A stretch of DNA of 64,000 nt from Branchiostoma floridae (lineage: Eukaryota > Chordata > Leptocardii > Amphioxiformes > Branchiostomatidae), in the NCBI RefSeq assembly GCF_000003815.2, contig NC_049987.1:19564568-19628567 (forward strand). Reading direction: 5' to 3'. This document shows, one piece after another, positions 49,008 through 60,316 of this stretch. The notes under the pieces were generated by a model. The model was not told where the DNA came from, ran no database searches, and was given only the letters and a program-made list of their open reading frames with translations. A program made the translations under genes and the position numbers. The first letter of the stretch is position 1; each line of letters opens with the position of its first letter.

Positions 49008-49585
49008 CGAGGGGCATTCAATAAATAATGTCCCTGACCCATTTCCCATAGCAGGAGATTAATGAAACTTGGCACAGTTATTAGTCTTTCTCTTCATAGG
49101 AACCACCCAGAGTTTTGCATTTCTCCCATCATTTGATGTAGCTCTGGACACCGTTCTTGTAGGACATCCCAGGTTGGTCCTCCGACAGATGCCTCATCAA
49201 TGGCAGAAGAGGGACGACCAGATCTGGGAGCTGTTTCCACAGACTTCCGGCCTTGTTTGAATTCAGGATGCCAGCGTTTTACAAGGTCATATGATGGGGC
49301 ATCATCACCATAAGTTTTTTTCATTTCATCAAAAGTCCCCTTTAGTGTGCGTCCTTTCAAATACAAAAACCGGATCACTGCGCGACACTCAACTTGCTCC
49401 ATTTCACACCTGGTCCATTTCACACCTGACTCAGTTCAAACACCAGTAAATCAGTAACCACAATTAGTTCAGAGCTGTTTTTTGCACCATAACCCATAGA
49501 GATATGAATCATTACACATGCAAAATTTCATCTAGATCAGACAACTGGAAGTGGGTCAGGGACATTACTTATTGAATGCCCCTCG
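49008..49585. mobile_element. Mariner-type transposon, internally deleted
   Basis: 578 bp between TA duplications (49006-49007, 49586-49587). The ends are CGAGGGGCATTCAATAA at the left and its inverse at the right, continuing as RTAATGTCCCTGACCCA. It is far shorter than the about 1.3 kb of an autonomous mariner. The inside carries only the start of a transposase on the minus strand. Confidence 0.92.
49094..49423 (-). pseudogene. Mariner transposase, N-terminal helix-turn-helix remnant
   Basis: The frame encodes the mariner DNA-binding start: AVIRFLYLKGRTLKGTFDEM, then TYGDDAPSYDLVKRW, FKQGRKSVE and PRSGRPSSA. Homology ends there. The remaining residues to the stop come from the far end of the element joined by an internal deletion. 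The DDD catalytic domain is absent, so it cannot catalyse transposition. Confidence 0.9.
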
Positions 49586-49624
49586 TATTGTGGAACGTAC
49601 AGGATTTATAGAATTTTCTCGTTA

Positions 49625-50040
49625 GTTATGCAAATTTCTATATGGCGCCGAAACGTGGACATTGACCACACGTCTGGAGAGGAGACTTGATGGAACACCT
49701 GCTCCTACTTCAGCCCAGAGCAAAGAATATCGGTGGAAAGAACATGCATCTATCAAGACCATCTATGTTGTAATCTTGCCCGGTTGTCCCATAGTCTCAG
49801 GCAGAGGCGTGTCCAGTTCGCAGGTCATTGCCATCGTGCAAGTAAAGAAGTGATCTCTTCACTCATCCTCTGGAGGCCGAGGGGAAAGACCTACTCGAGA
49901 ACCCCCCCCCCCCCCCTCCAACAACTTAACCATTTCCAGAGGCACTGGGATTAACAATGAGGACATGGGAGCAGCTATGAAAGATCAGGTACTATGGAGA
50001 GACGTTGTTTTACCTTCCCGCAAGGTACTACAGATGATGA
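49625..50040 (+). mobile_element. Non-LTR retrotransposon C-terminal fragment, frameshifted
   Basis: Pieces in shifting frames read YGAETWTLTTRLERRLDG, then RRVQFAGHCHRASKEVISSL with LWRPRGK, then GINNEDMGAAMKDQVLWRDV. This is the characteristic end of a family of animal non-LTR reverse transcriptases. A poly-C run breaks the frame and a (GAT)n tail follows at 50035. Confidence 0.75.
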
Positions 50041-50099
50041 TGATGATGCACATTTCATCATTACTAAATGAAATTGCACTTTACTGTCCGAGCTACCTG

Positions 50100-50529
50100 C
50101 ATGCGCAAGATGATGGAAATCCAACATTGGCCTGCCTCAAATTCTTTAGTTACTCTCTTGGATAGGGAGCTTAACCAATCCCTTTGCTGTGACGTCTGCC
50201 ATCGATCTGCCATCCAATCATCACGACAATGGGATGTCCATGACAAACGATACATTAGAAATACTGCTATTGTGTAATTGCACGTTTGCAAAATTTGTAT
50301 ACAATTTTAACTTTATGAATCTCTTTTTAAGCCACCTACATTCCCAAAATCACAAAACCCTGTTGTTCCTTTCTTCAGCTACTGTTAGTTTCGGGTGACC
50401 TGAGACTGACCCGGTCCTCACTAACGTGTTACTAGTATTCACATGCACCAATTGCCAGACGCAAGAAGTCGAACCAATATGATATAATACAACCGAAATA
50501 ACCTGCCCCTTTAGATTCTTTATAGTAAA

Positions 50530-50560
<31 letters not shown>

Positions 50561-51480
50561 TAATCAATCTATTGATCAAATGGTTTATTGATAAAACAAG
50601 TGTCTTGCCGTTACAGACTGAATTGTGTCTTGTTGTAACATCTTTGAATTGCAACTTTTGATCCAACATCTACAATTAAGTTATAAAACGTTTAATAACC
50701 AAGCACACTAAAACATGAACTTGCATATTAATAACCAATGATATAGGTTAGTATCATCCGTGGTAGATATTTCGTTTTACCTAATCATTTACACGAATAG
50801 AAACAAAGTATTGACAAATCAGCGTCATTTTGTTTCATGTAGTAGTTTTATGTTTGACGTGACTGGAAAGTTGCTGAATAATATAGCGCGAATGTTGGGT
50901 AATTGATTCTCACTAATCCGCACTTGTCCTATTTTCACGTTAGGGTATCAGTTTATTCCTAGATTCATTGTTGAATGGTAACCTTAGTATGTGACATGGA
51001 CACATTTAGATTACGCTTAGAGACAAACATTTAAACCATCTGCTCTCACCACCACCTTTACATAGAAGCAAAAAGAAGTCGACTCCACGTCCTAGAATGC
51101 AGTACCCAAACTAGCTTATACGATGTACTATCATCATATTTGAAAACGCTTCTTTTTCCATTTGTGAAATGTAATTAGGTAATCTCAAACACGGATGTAA
51201 CAGCCCAACTATTTTTTGCTTTTTGCAGTACGTCTTCGTAGAAGAACAGCTTTGTAACTCTTTGCCACCATCCACCCAAAAGCATGCAGCACGGCTAAGA
51301 AATATAGAAAATGACTAAAATAAAAAGCCAACTGTTTCATCATGTCTGGTCGGAGATTTAAACCTTTGTACAACAAAGATCGATTCATTCATTGGAGACT
51401 GACCAGTCGGACAGCCTCTAACCCGCCCCGTGGAACGCGCCGCTCGGCACGTACACCACCACGACGCCCGGCGCCCTAGG
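50100..51480. other. AT-rich non-coding stretch
   Basis: No exon or element recognised other than the AATC run. Confidence 0.4.
50528..50568. repeat. (AATC)n microsatellite
   Basis: About nine AATC units, the last ones imperfect. Confidence 0.95.
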
Positions 51481-52519
51481 CTAGGCTGGATGTCCCGTAA
51501 CCTCCTTTTCGTGATCGCCAGCAGTTGCAGATGACCTTCTACGGAAAGTGTCTTGAAACATCTTCTTGAAGGCTGTTTGTTTTTAGATTGACAGACAGAA
51601 AGAGACGTCAGCAAAAATCTTAGAATCTACTGACGCAGTAGTAGTCCACAGTACTTACGTTAAGTTTTCACAGACACACATCAAAACAAACATTTTAACG
51701 TTAGGCATCATAGAAATATGTTCTTTGCTCATGTAAACGTCCTTGGTAGTCACAAGGTTTCTCGTCCTTTCTAATAATGTACCGTGTTTTGTTGAGGTTG
51801 CTATGAAAACGATGACAATACGAACACAACATACCTTCAAGCGTAGCTTGGAGACGCTCAGAAATCGGCGTGTCGGACGAACCTTCCTCCCGCTTGTTGT
51901 AACCGCAGTCGACACCCACCCCTCCGGAGTACACGCGGATTCTCCCGCCCACGATAACCACTGAACCGGTGTTGAAAACCATCCTGGCGTAGTGGACAAA
52001 CATGTACAAGTCAGCGATACCAAGTAACACAGTTTTGTTAAAAAAAAAATCAACGATTAAGGTTAAACATCCAGGTAATAAAATACGTCAGTGTCACTGA
52101 CGAAAGATGCCGGATGGCCGTCTGAAACGTCTGACTACCTCCAAAATCATATCCATCTGCTTGAGTAACTGCTTTGTTTGGGAAAATCTCGTTTTACATA
52201 AAAACACTTTCATAAGTCATGGGGAGAAAAGGTTTTACAACGAAGACGAAAACAATGGAATCAAACTTTACCTGTTTTGATCCAAAACTAGCTGAACTGT
52301 GATGGGACGAGTAAAACTATTGCCTCGACACCCGGCTATCTTACTCCTCGTGAGAAACCTTACAGAGACAAATCTGAGGCGACTGCTTCGCAAGCGACTG
52401 ACTGTGTCAAACTGGCTCGCGCAGTACTGGTACAGGATTGGACGGCCCTTTGTTGGGGGATAATTTGCTTCCACGAACTGTATGGATGACCGCTCCAGAA
52501 CAAAGGAGCACTCGGGCAC
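51481..52519 (-). CDS. Possible gene, C-terminal exons, family unknown
   Basis: Two exons join in phase on the minus strand: 51983-51835 (acceptor CGCCAG, donor GTATGT), reading MVFNTGSVVIVGGRIRVYSG and ending ISERLQATLE, and 51572-51481 (acceptor AAACAG), adding AFKKMFQDTFRRRSS and ending VTGHPA with a TAG stop. A candidate upstream exon ends at the donor GTAAAG near 52271 (reading ..PITVQLVLDQNR). A very similar exon lies at 55847-55690. I do not recognise the family. The evidence is the clean splice sites, consistent phase and the related exon. Confidence 0.35.
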
Positions 52520-53259
52520 TCGGCTGAGTATTTGGGTCGTTCTAGACGTCCCTCACATTTAAGATGATGTAATGTCATAAGACGGGTTATTAATAACCAT
52601 CTAACAAGCTTACCGTGAGGTCATTGACTCGCCCGCCTAAAATTATAAGTGTGACCTGCTATTATCATGTTGTTTTCTTCCGCGATAAGCACAGATAAAC
52701 ACTCCTGAACGTACGTAGGCAGGTGTATGTCTTCTAGTAGCATCAGAATATTGTTAGATACGGTGATTATTTGTAGGAAACAGCTTGAGTATACTGAAGC
52801 TTTTTCCACCCGTTCATTTACATAGACAATCACATACACAGTGTAAGTGTGACCTTCTTCTTGTGACATCACCGGATGACCCTCACATCCATTTAAAGAT
52901 AATCATCTTCCTAAATTGTTGTCTGTTGACTGTTCATTGTCAGGCACTGCGGCCAATAAGGACGAACAATTGACAGTACATTTAAGAAAACAATAATCTA
53001 CTACTTAAAATCAAAATACAGGATTCACGCTGTATCTCGTGTACGTGGTCTGTGCACGACGTGACAGTAGTTATATGTCTCTTCTGCTCAGCAGTTAAGT
53101 AACCCCGCTGCTTGGCCACTTTTTTTGGGTCAACGTTCGTGAGCATGTTAACGTTTCAACGTTCGAGAGCATGTTAACGTTTCACGAACTTTGACTCTTG
53201 GCATCATTTCATGACATTGCAGCTGTGTTTTAATACAAGGATATCGGTACTAATGTGTG

Positions 53260-53440
53260 CTCGTTGCAGCTAGTGTTTTTCCATCCGTTCTTTTACGGCC
53301 ATCTGGATCCAATTCCGTGGATCTGTAGACCTGAGTTCGATCCCAGGGTCAGATCAGCTCGGACATGTTGCAAGAGTAAGGGATTGCAGTCACGTGTTGG
53401 AGGAAGTGCCTCGAGCATGCCAAAGAGCCCCATTACTCAG
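53260..53440 (+). mobile_element. tRNA-like SINE fragment
   Basis: Contains a B-box-like GAGTTCGATCCC preceded by ggatctgtagacct. The A-box is not convincing. Diverged. Confidence 0.4.
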
Positions 53441-55360
53441 ATTGGGTACCTACTGGCTACAATGATACACCAAGATGAATTAACCACTTTCAAATGTCTT
53501 TTGTCATTTTTTTTACCACTGTGGTGTTATGAGAAGGGGGTGATAAAGGTACAGAGGTATGCTTGCTTCCCACTTGTCACTTCTTGAAATATATTGATAC
53601 ACATTTTAACCAGCAACTGGTCACTGCCCCCTGCTGACAGTGCCAGTGTGACCTGTCTCTGTGACATATATGTACGGGACACAAACCGGACCCCCCTCAG
53701 ATTTAAAGATAATCATTTTCTTGTATCAAGCATGTGACTCTAAGTACGAAATGTAACTGCTCATTGTATGAGACAACCTTCTTTGATCTCGCAGCTTTCT
53801 TCATGACCGAACCTTCTGAATCTATTGGCTACCAAATTGGGCAAAGTCTTCAAAAATCTTACGTTGTCTAATCGACCTGTATCTAAAATACATTGCTGTA
53901 GATTCATTGTGTCCGATTTTTGAAGACGTGTATGGACAGTGACAAGCTGCAATTTGCAAGTAAAACTCCGTTTATTTTGTTATGAAATAAGTTAACTAGC
54001 GATGAGAACAATATGTATCATTTTGACACGAGCAAGAATAACAATAAAAGGAGATATAAAGTTAACACTCTTTTTATGCAAGGATTTAAATAAATACAAA
54101 CATTTATGGATGTTCGAGGTAATTATAAGTAACACATGGACCATTCAGACCTGTTTGTATTTGTATGGATATAGTGGAAAGTGAGAAGTATAGACCTTGT
54201 GTCAAGTTGCACCTTCAACGATGCAGTAATGAATGATATATCTAGACTATAGTAACTACACCATCGAAATACTTGATGAAGTCATGTAGTTTGTGCTTTG
54301 TACGTTACACATCATGATTATCGTGATGTTCTTTATAATCAACATTCTACACCAAACTATGAAACTTTTATAATGTTTACCAGTTATGCCTCTTGAATAT
54401 CAAGATATTTCCAGGAACCAATACTCTATAACAAGTAATCTTCATCCTACCGTGCTAAAACAGATAATGTAAATTTAGACTAGCGCATATCCACGTTTGT
54501 GAACCGCCCTATAATCTTCACATTTACATTTGAATTCGACACATTCAGACAACAGGGCAAAAAGTGTAATAAAGATATCAGATACAGCAAACAAAGAAGA
54601 CTACTTCTCTGCCTCAAGTTAAAGATGACATATACAGGTGAAAATCTACCAGATTCCTCCTCATATACTAGGTACTGACAAAAGAGCAAGGGCCATAGTC
54701 TCTACTAGGCTAACTAAGACAAGCCTTGGAATAAGGAGAAAACATTGGCGGTGGAGTTTGACCTCCATATAGGTTATCATTTACCCGTGCGGTCATGTTA
54801 CCCATTTTGCGGGCTCACTCTTGTTGACGATTCTTCTATTTTACAAATTCAACTTTCCAGTTTCCAACTTTCCAGGCTTCAAAAATCCCGTTGGCCTGCT
54901 TTTACAAAGAACAAAAATTTATATCTCTACTTTTCGCCCAGTGTCTTCAGGTTTGGTGTGGGTGGTGTGAGATTCTAGTTGGAAGACACCTCACTTCAGG
55001 TAGGTGCGGAAAATCAGTCGTGGAGATTCCAAATCTTGACGCATTTTTGTTCCCGTTTGGTTCCAAGACGCTTCCAGATGTCTAGAGTGCAAAACAAAGA
55101 CGATACATAATGAGATTCTAAAATCTAACGACACCAATTATGTGAGTTTCTCAAAACCGGTTTTGGAACACGACGTTGCAAATTGTCTGTCTGAAATACA
55201 TAATATGTAAAGTTAACTCACATGCACTCTGGAGACTTATGATAATCTGTGCTACAAAGGGAAACCTTAGCGTAACAACTGAGTAGACTGGAATATCCTT
55301 GCATTCGGTATCAAGCACAGGCCAGGATATATTCAACGACTTTAGAAAAAATGGTGAATA

Positions 55361-55575
55361 TTGCTTTCGCTGATTAGCACTCAGTCCTTTTGAGAAAGAG
55401 AATGGAAGTTGACCACGCCCGACCACAAGTGGACTTATCTCTATTCTAGATATGAAGCCCTGTGAGTATTGCTTTCTCTGCTTAGCACTCAGTTCTTTTG
55501 AGAAAGAGTATGAAGTTGACCACGCCCGGCCACCAGTGGACTTATCTCTATTCTAGATAAGAAGCCCTGTGGGGC
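55361..55575. repeat. 108-bp tandem duplication
   Basis: 55361-55468 and 55469-55575 are adjacent copies about 90% alike. Both contain AGCACTCAGT, TTTTGAGAAAGAG, GTTGACCACGCCC, GTGGACTTATCTCTATTC and GAAGCCCTGTG. Confidence 0.9.
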
Positions 55576-55689
55576 TCATTAGTGTTATCGATAGATATGG
55601 AGATCGGCACCGCCCTTTTTTAGCTCTAAAAGGTAAAGGAGGAAGAAATCACACAAGAAGTCGTACGAAAGGAACCAATTTCAACTCAC

Positions 55690-55847
55690 CCCTGACCAGA
55701 CAAGACAGTTGGTCCTTGAATGATTCCTCTTGTAGCTTGTTTACCGTGCGTTCCACTCTAGCGCCGCCGACATAGATGGCGCTATCGGTCACAACTGGCG
55801 ATGAGTTAAAAACCATGTTTCTTTTCGTCTTGTGCCGGGAGTGAATC
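55690..55847 (-). CDS. Possible exon related to that at 51835-51983
   Basis: Minus strand, acceptor TCTGAAG and donor GTGAGT. It reads IHSRHKTKRNMVFNSSPVV, then an IYVGGARVE strand and KLQEESFKDQL, open throughout. MVFN-(T/S)-x-x-VV, the Gly-Gly turn and the LQ..(A/S)FK helix match the exon at 51835-51983. Both exons are flanked by introns of the same phases (2 before, 1 after), which supports common descent. Its other exons were not found. Confidence 0.35.
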
Positions 55848-58309
55848 CTTCAGAGCAGAAAGAAAAATAAAATTCTGTAAACACTAAAGTTAAGACAGAA
55901 AATTAGGGAAGGATCAGTCGGTGCTGACAAAGTTTACTGACATGACAGACGACGATTCTTTCATTGTTTTGAGAATGAAAATGGTTACAAAGAGTTAACT
56001 GAATGTAGGCATGGCTACCGTCCACACGTCAGTTTTTCGTATCTTAACACTCTATTTTATATCTACCAATCTACATACTTCATGGATTGCCTACTGGTGA
56101 AATAAGAAATCCAAACCGACAATGTTTTGATAGCAATTTGGGAATCTTCAGGGTTTATTAGATAAGATAAAAACAGGCCCATCAGCAAGAGACAGTGAGT
56201 TATCTCCAAGGAAAGATTATTATCTCCAATGGTTTACATGTAATTGGTGCGTGTTACATGTACAGATGTGCTCAGTTACAAACCATCATCTATCCTATAC
56301 ATTGACATCGAAGTGGTTGTACAACATTCATAGAAACAAAGACCTGGCATTGCTTGCGTCATTCTCAAAACAATTGCTACTGTTTTGCGTCATTTGCTCT
56401 AAATTATGGCGTTAATGTGCCTAACTATTGTTGTTACAGTCTATAAACGTGTTTTGTATCACCTTTCGGTAGAACTGTGTACCTAAACAAATTTCAGGTA
56501 CAGGTACACGAGTTTATTTACAGGTCTGGACCTGGTCCTGTACCTAAACAAGTTTGATCAAGTACATTGTAACTTGTATGGAGAATTGCGTATTTGAATC
56601 TCAAAACGATTTCTTCGTAAGTTTTAAGTATCAATTGCAAGATTATCACAATTGTCATCGTTAATACGGAGTCTATTTCTCTGTAGTTTTAACAAGTAGT
56701 GTGCCTGACTAGTACTTAAGTTTGTTTAGGAACAAGTACACAGATTTATGGGTCTGTACCTGTACCTGTATAATCTTACATGTACGGCACATCTTCGGGT
56801 ATTTAGGTAGACAGTCCTCCCTACCTGTCCTGCATTCGAATATATTTTGTTCCTATATTCCCAGGCTGTATATTTATACATAGAAATAGTTTCCTATGTA
56901 AGATTAAGATTTATGGTGGCACAAATAGACAGGAGACATTGTGGACACCGATTGGCACGATTGTTCTGAAACGTAAACATGAATGTGAAAATATATCTCC
57001 GTAACATTTTCTTCGCTTTACAAAACTTTATAAATTTTTTTTTCAAACCTCTGTAGCGTTAATGCTTCATAGCAATCCTTAAAATTGTAGTTCTAAACAC
57101 GCAGGCTTATCTATGTAGGTTATGAACTACTATTTTGAAGAATCCTTTGTTGTTGTAAGGCCACTGGGCCATGGGGTTGACCAGCAACAGGAAGAAGTGG
57201 GGAGGCAAAGTCATAGAAATGTTCCAAGCGACCTCTAACAAAGAACCGATTATACATCGGACCAAATTCAGGTTTTTCTTCACGCTGGCAAATGATATTA
57301 CTGACCTTGTATCACGGATAGCTCGGAAGCAGTCGCAGTACTTTTAAGAAGTCTAATCAGAAGTAACACCGTTCTCAAGCCGAGCCCTTTGTTCCTTCGT
57401 GGCCGTGTCCGCTTTTGTTTGTGTGGGTAGTGACAGGTGTTGCGTGCGTGTACGGTACTTATCTGTGTCCCTCCTTGGTCACACACGATCAGCTGTATGC
57501 AAATTACGACCTGACGACAAGATGCCCTTAGGCGTCACGAGGCAGTCGCGAGGTACTGAGACCTTTTCGAGAAGGAACTTATAAAGCCCTGTTTCAAACA
57601 TGACAGATTTGTGAAAATCTGTTGAATAGACACCTCACGGCAGCCATGAAGGCGTCGTACACATCTTAAATGTGTTGTTTGACAGGATAATGTTGTCGTA
57701 CCGGTTTCCTAGTCTGCACTATTGTCACGAACATTTTCTTTGTCGTCATAAGGTTGCCTATATGCTTGGATTGTCGTATCTGTGTCATACAGTTGTCCTG
57801 CCAGAACAGGATTGACGTAGACTTTCTAGAGCTGATGTTCAAGCTCTAAGCCACATACGACATGCGATAATTCTTTTGGATAAAAATCTATAGCAAGTGG
57901 TGGAACACGTTTCACATCAATCAGAACTAGGACACGTTGGTGGATATGTTTAAACAAAGCCTTGTGCTATATGTGCAAAAGGTATGGACTGGGACTAGAT
58001 TATAACCTTCAAAAGATGTTATGTTACAATTTAGGGGTTTATGTGCAAAGAATAGGAGTGGCTGTATGTGCAAATTATTGCAACGTTTTACCTAACTTGA
58101 TAACGAGCATACTGCAATTCTTTATGACATTGCAAACATCAGTGTATAGAATTGAATACTTTACGTTTATTTTGTGACCGCATGTTTTTTTTTTCTATTT
58201 GCTTTGAAAACAGACGACGACAATGTGGGACTGCACTCAAGTTAGTAACTTATATCAACAGTGCTACATACACAGAAAAAGGCAGAATCTTTTACCTCCC
58301 CGACCGAAG

Positions 58310-58460
58310 TCAGGTACCCATTTTTCCACCTGGATGAAGTGAGGAAGGTCGTCTAAAGTGCCTTTCCCAAGGGCACAACGTCGGCGGCACGGCGGGGATC
58401 GAACTCAGTACCTATAGATTCCAAGCCGAACACTCTACCAGTTACGCCACGCCCGACGCA
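58310..58460 (-). mobile_element. tRNA-derived SINE
   Basis: On the minus strand it has an A-box-like TAACTGGTAGAGTGTTCGG and a B-box-like GGTACTGAGTTCGATCCCCG about 20 bases further on. A conserved-looking block TTGTGCCCTTGGGAAAGGCA follows, as in many deuterostome tRNA SINEs. The part folding as a tRNA is not a functional tRNA gene. Confidence 0.65.
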
Positions 58461-59529
58461 TGTTGCAAGCAGCGACACCTATAGCTGCAGTACAATATGC
58501 AGTACCATTGAATTGCCCGGTGGAATTCGAAGATGACATTCATTGACGTAAGGTGTCAGACGGTCACGGGACAGTCGGTAAGTTATGAAGTTTTAGGGTT
58601 GTGAAAAAAGGCTCTTTATCAAGTATCCCATCCGTTCACAACACCTCTTGTACGTCTTTATTTTCCAGTCCACATTATCATTTTCACTAAGATCCAAGAG
58701 CCAGACTTCATTAAGCATGAGCACGTCCCAAACACCACTACAGCGTTGTATGAAACAAGTAAATTATATCATAAAACTGAAAACAAATAGACAAACAATA
58801 AACGATACCTCCTCGTGATTTAAAACCTCATCCTTACCAGGAAGTTAGTAGTGTTTTCTTAGATAATCCTGATGACATGTGCTGTTATCGGACCAATCTA
58901 GAATGCATATGTGCCCTTTGGGACCTACGAGTGTACTGCCCGTTGTTGTCTGCAGTTAATTATCATCATAAGTGTATATTGTGATGGTGTTATTTTCACA
59001 CCATTCATAATCGCCAGGAATATAGAATAATGATAAAAATTTGCTCAAAGGTGGTTGTTTAATGTTCAGGTCCTTCATATGAAGGCTGTGCTCTAGAGAA
59101 TAACCAAATGTTACATTAATATTAATGGTACCTTAAGCAAAACCTAATTGACTGATTACATCGGCAAATCAATACACACATTTTCACAAACAATTACCAC
59201 TACACAAAATGAAACGCAACGTATCCAATGAAAAATCAGCACAGCTTGCTAACTTTTCAGAACAATATGCTGTCTTTAAAGGCTGAGCAATAAAATGTTT
59301 TGTGCGACAAGCCTGACATGCGCAAAAATACCACAAGATGTCGCTTCTGTAAGTGCATTGTTCCTTCCCTGCTACAAAAATAAACTGGCTGTTCGATCGC
59401 TACCGAGAATCTGCTTGGAGATTAAAGTTGTTATAGTGTAGTATAGTTTCAGTTCTTTAACTACTGTTCTATCATGTACACATTGGGTACCTGCCTATGG
59501 CACTGGCTGCAAATACACCCGATATTATC

Positions 59530-59866
59530 AATATTAATATATTATTATCATTACCATTATCATTATCACAATTATCATTATTATTATCACTATTATCATT
59601 ATTATTATCATTATTATCATTATTAATATCATCATCATCATCATCATCATTATCATTGTCATCATTATTATTATCATTATTATTATCATCATCATCATCT
59701 TTGTCATTATCATTATCATCATCATCATCATCATCATCATTATTATTATCATTATCATTATTATTATCATCATCATCATTGTCATTATCATTATCATTAT
59801 CATTATCATTATCATTATCATTATCATTATCATTATCATCATCATCATCATCATCATTATTATTAT
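59530..59866. repeat. Long ATT/ATC microsatellite
   Basis: About 335 bp of ATT and ATC trinucleotides in clusters, with a nearly pure (ATTATC) hexamer block around 59780-59836. Confidence 0.97.
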
Positions 59867-60194
59867 CTGTTTTCTTTAAGCCTTCGACCTCGTCAACCAT
59901 TAAAACTACCAATACTACCGGTGGGTCTGCTACTAGCAATACTTACAGTGAATTTTCCATCAAACCTGACTACAGTGACAACTCCAGGGTATTAAAGAAG
60001 ATGGCTGCAGTAGGTTTGAGTGGTTACTATAAAACACGATTCTTTGGTCCATGGGAAAAGTAATCGTACAGACTACAAAGGCAAGGTGTCCCTTAATAAT
60101 AGTAATAGTGGATATTACTGTTACTATTAGTACCGGTTTGAGTATAGTTGACTTGCTGCACATACACCTTGTGTACGTTTGTTGTAGACTGTAT

Positions 60195-60270
60195 TTACTG
60201 TAAAGACTGTAAGCAGTTAACTAAGGCATTGACGTATTCGTCTTTCCTATTTGAAACACCGGCTGTGGAT
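60195..60270 (-). pseudogene. Degenerate duplicate of the TMEM53-like last exon end (or alternative terminal exon)
   Basis: The minus strand reads NRKDEYVNALVNCLQSLQ then TAA, matching the real exon end HRDEYVRALDNYLDTLEL. At DNA level GACGA-R-TACGTC, CCTTAG and AACT-R-C are shared. It lies about 100 bp beyond the gene's stop codon. Confidence 0.6.
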
Positions 60271-60316
60271 GTGTATAGATAAAGAACCTTGTTTTCCGGG
60301 TATTTTTCAACCCTAT

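Larger units (their letters stand above)
55848..60194. other. Non-coding, repeat-bearing region
   Basis: Contains the SINE-like fragment and the ATT/ATC microsatellite listed separately. A short repeated phrase (ggtacaggtacacgagttta, gtacacagatttatgggtctgtacctgta) is seen around 56500 and 56740. No exon recognised. Confidence 0.4.

Noticed and set aside
54745-54978. 77-codon frame MAVEFDLHIGYHL..
   Set aside because: No family resemblance or splice context; length expected by chance in 64 kb.
58380-58460. Functional tRNA gene on the minus strand
   Set aside because: Has A- and B-box-like sequences, but the acceptor and anticodon stems do not pair convincingly and it continues into a SINE body.
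59472-60063. Open frames rich in Asp/Asn, Ser/Leu or Met/Ile
   Set aside because: They are translations of the ATT/ATC microsatellite, not genes.
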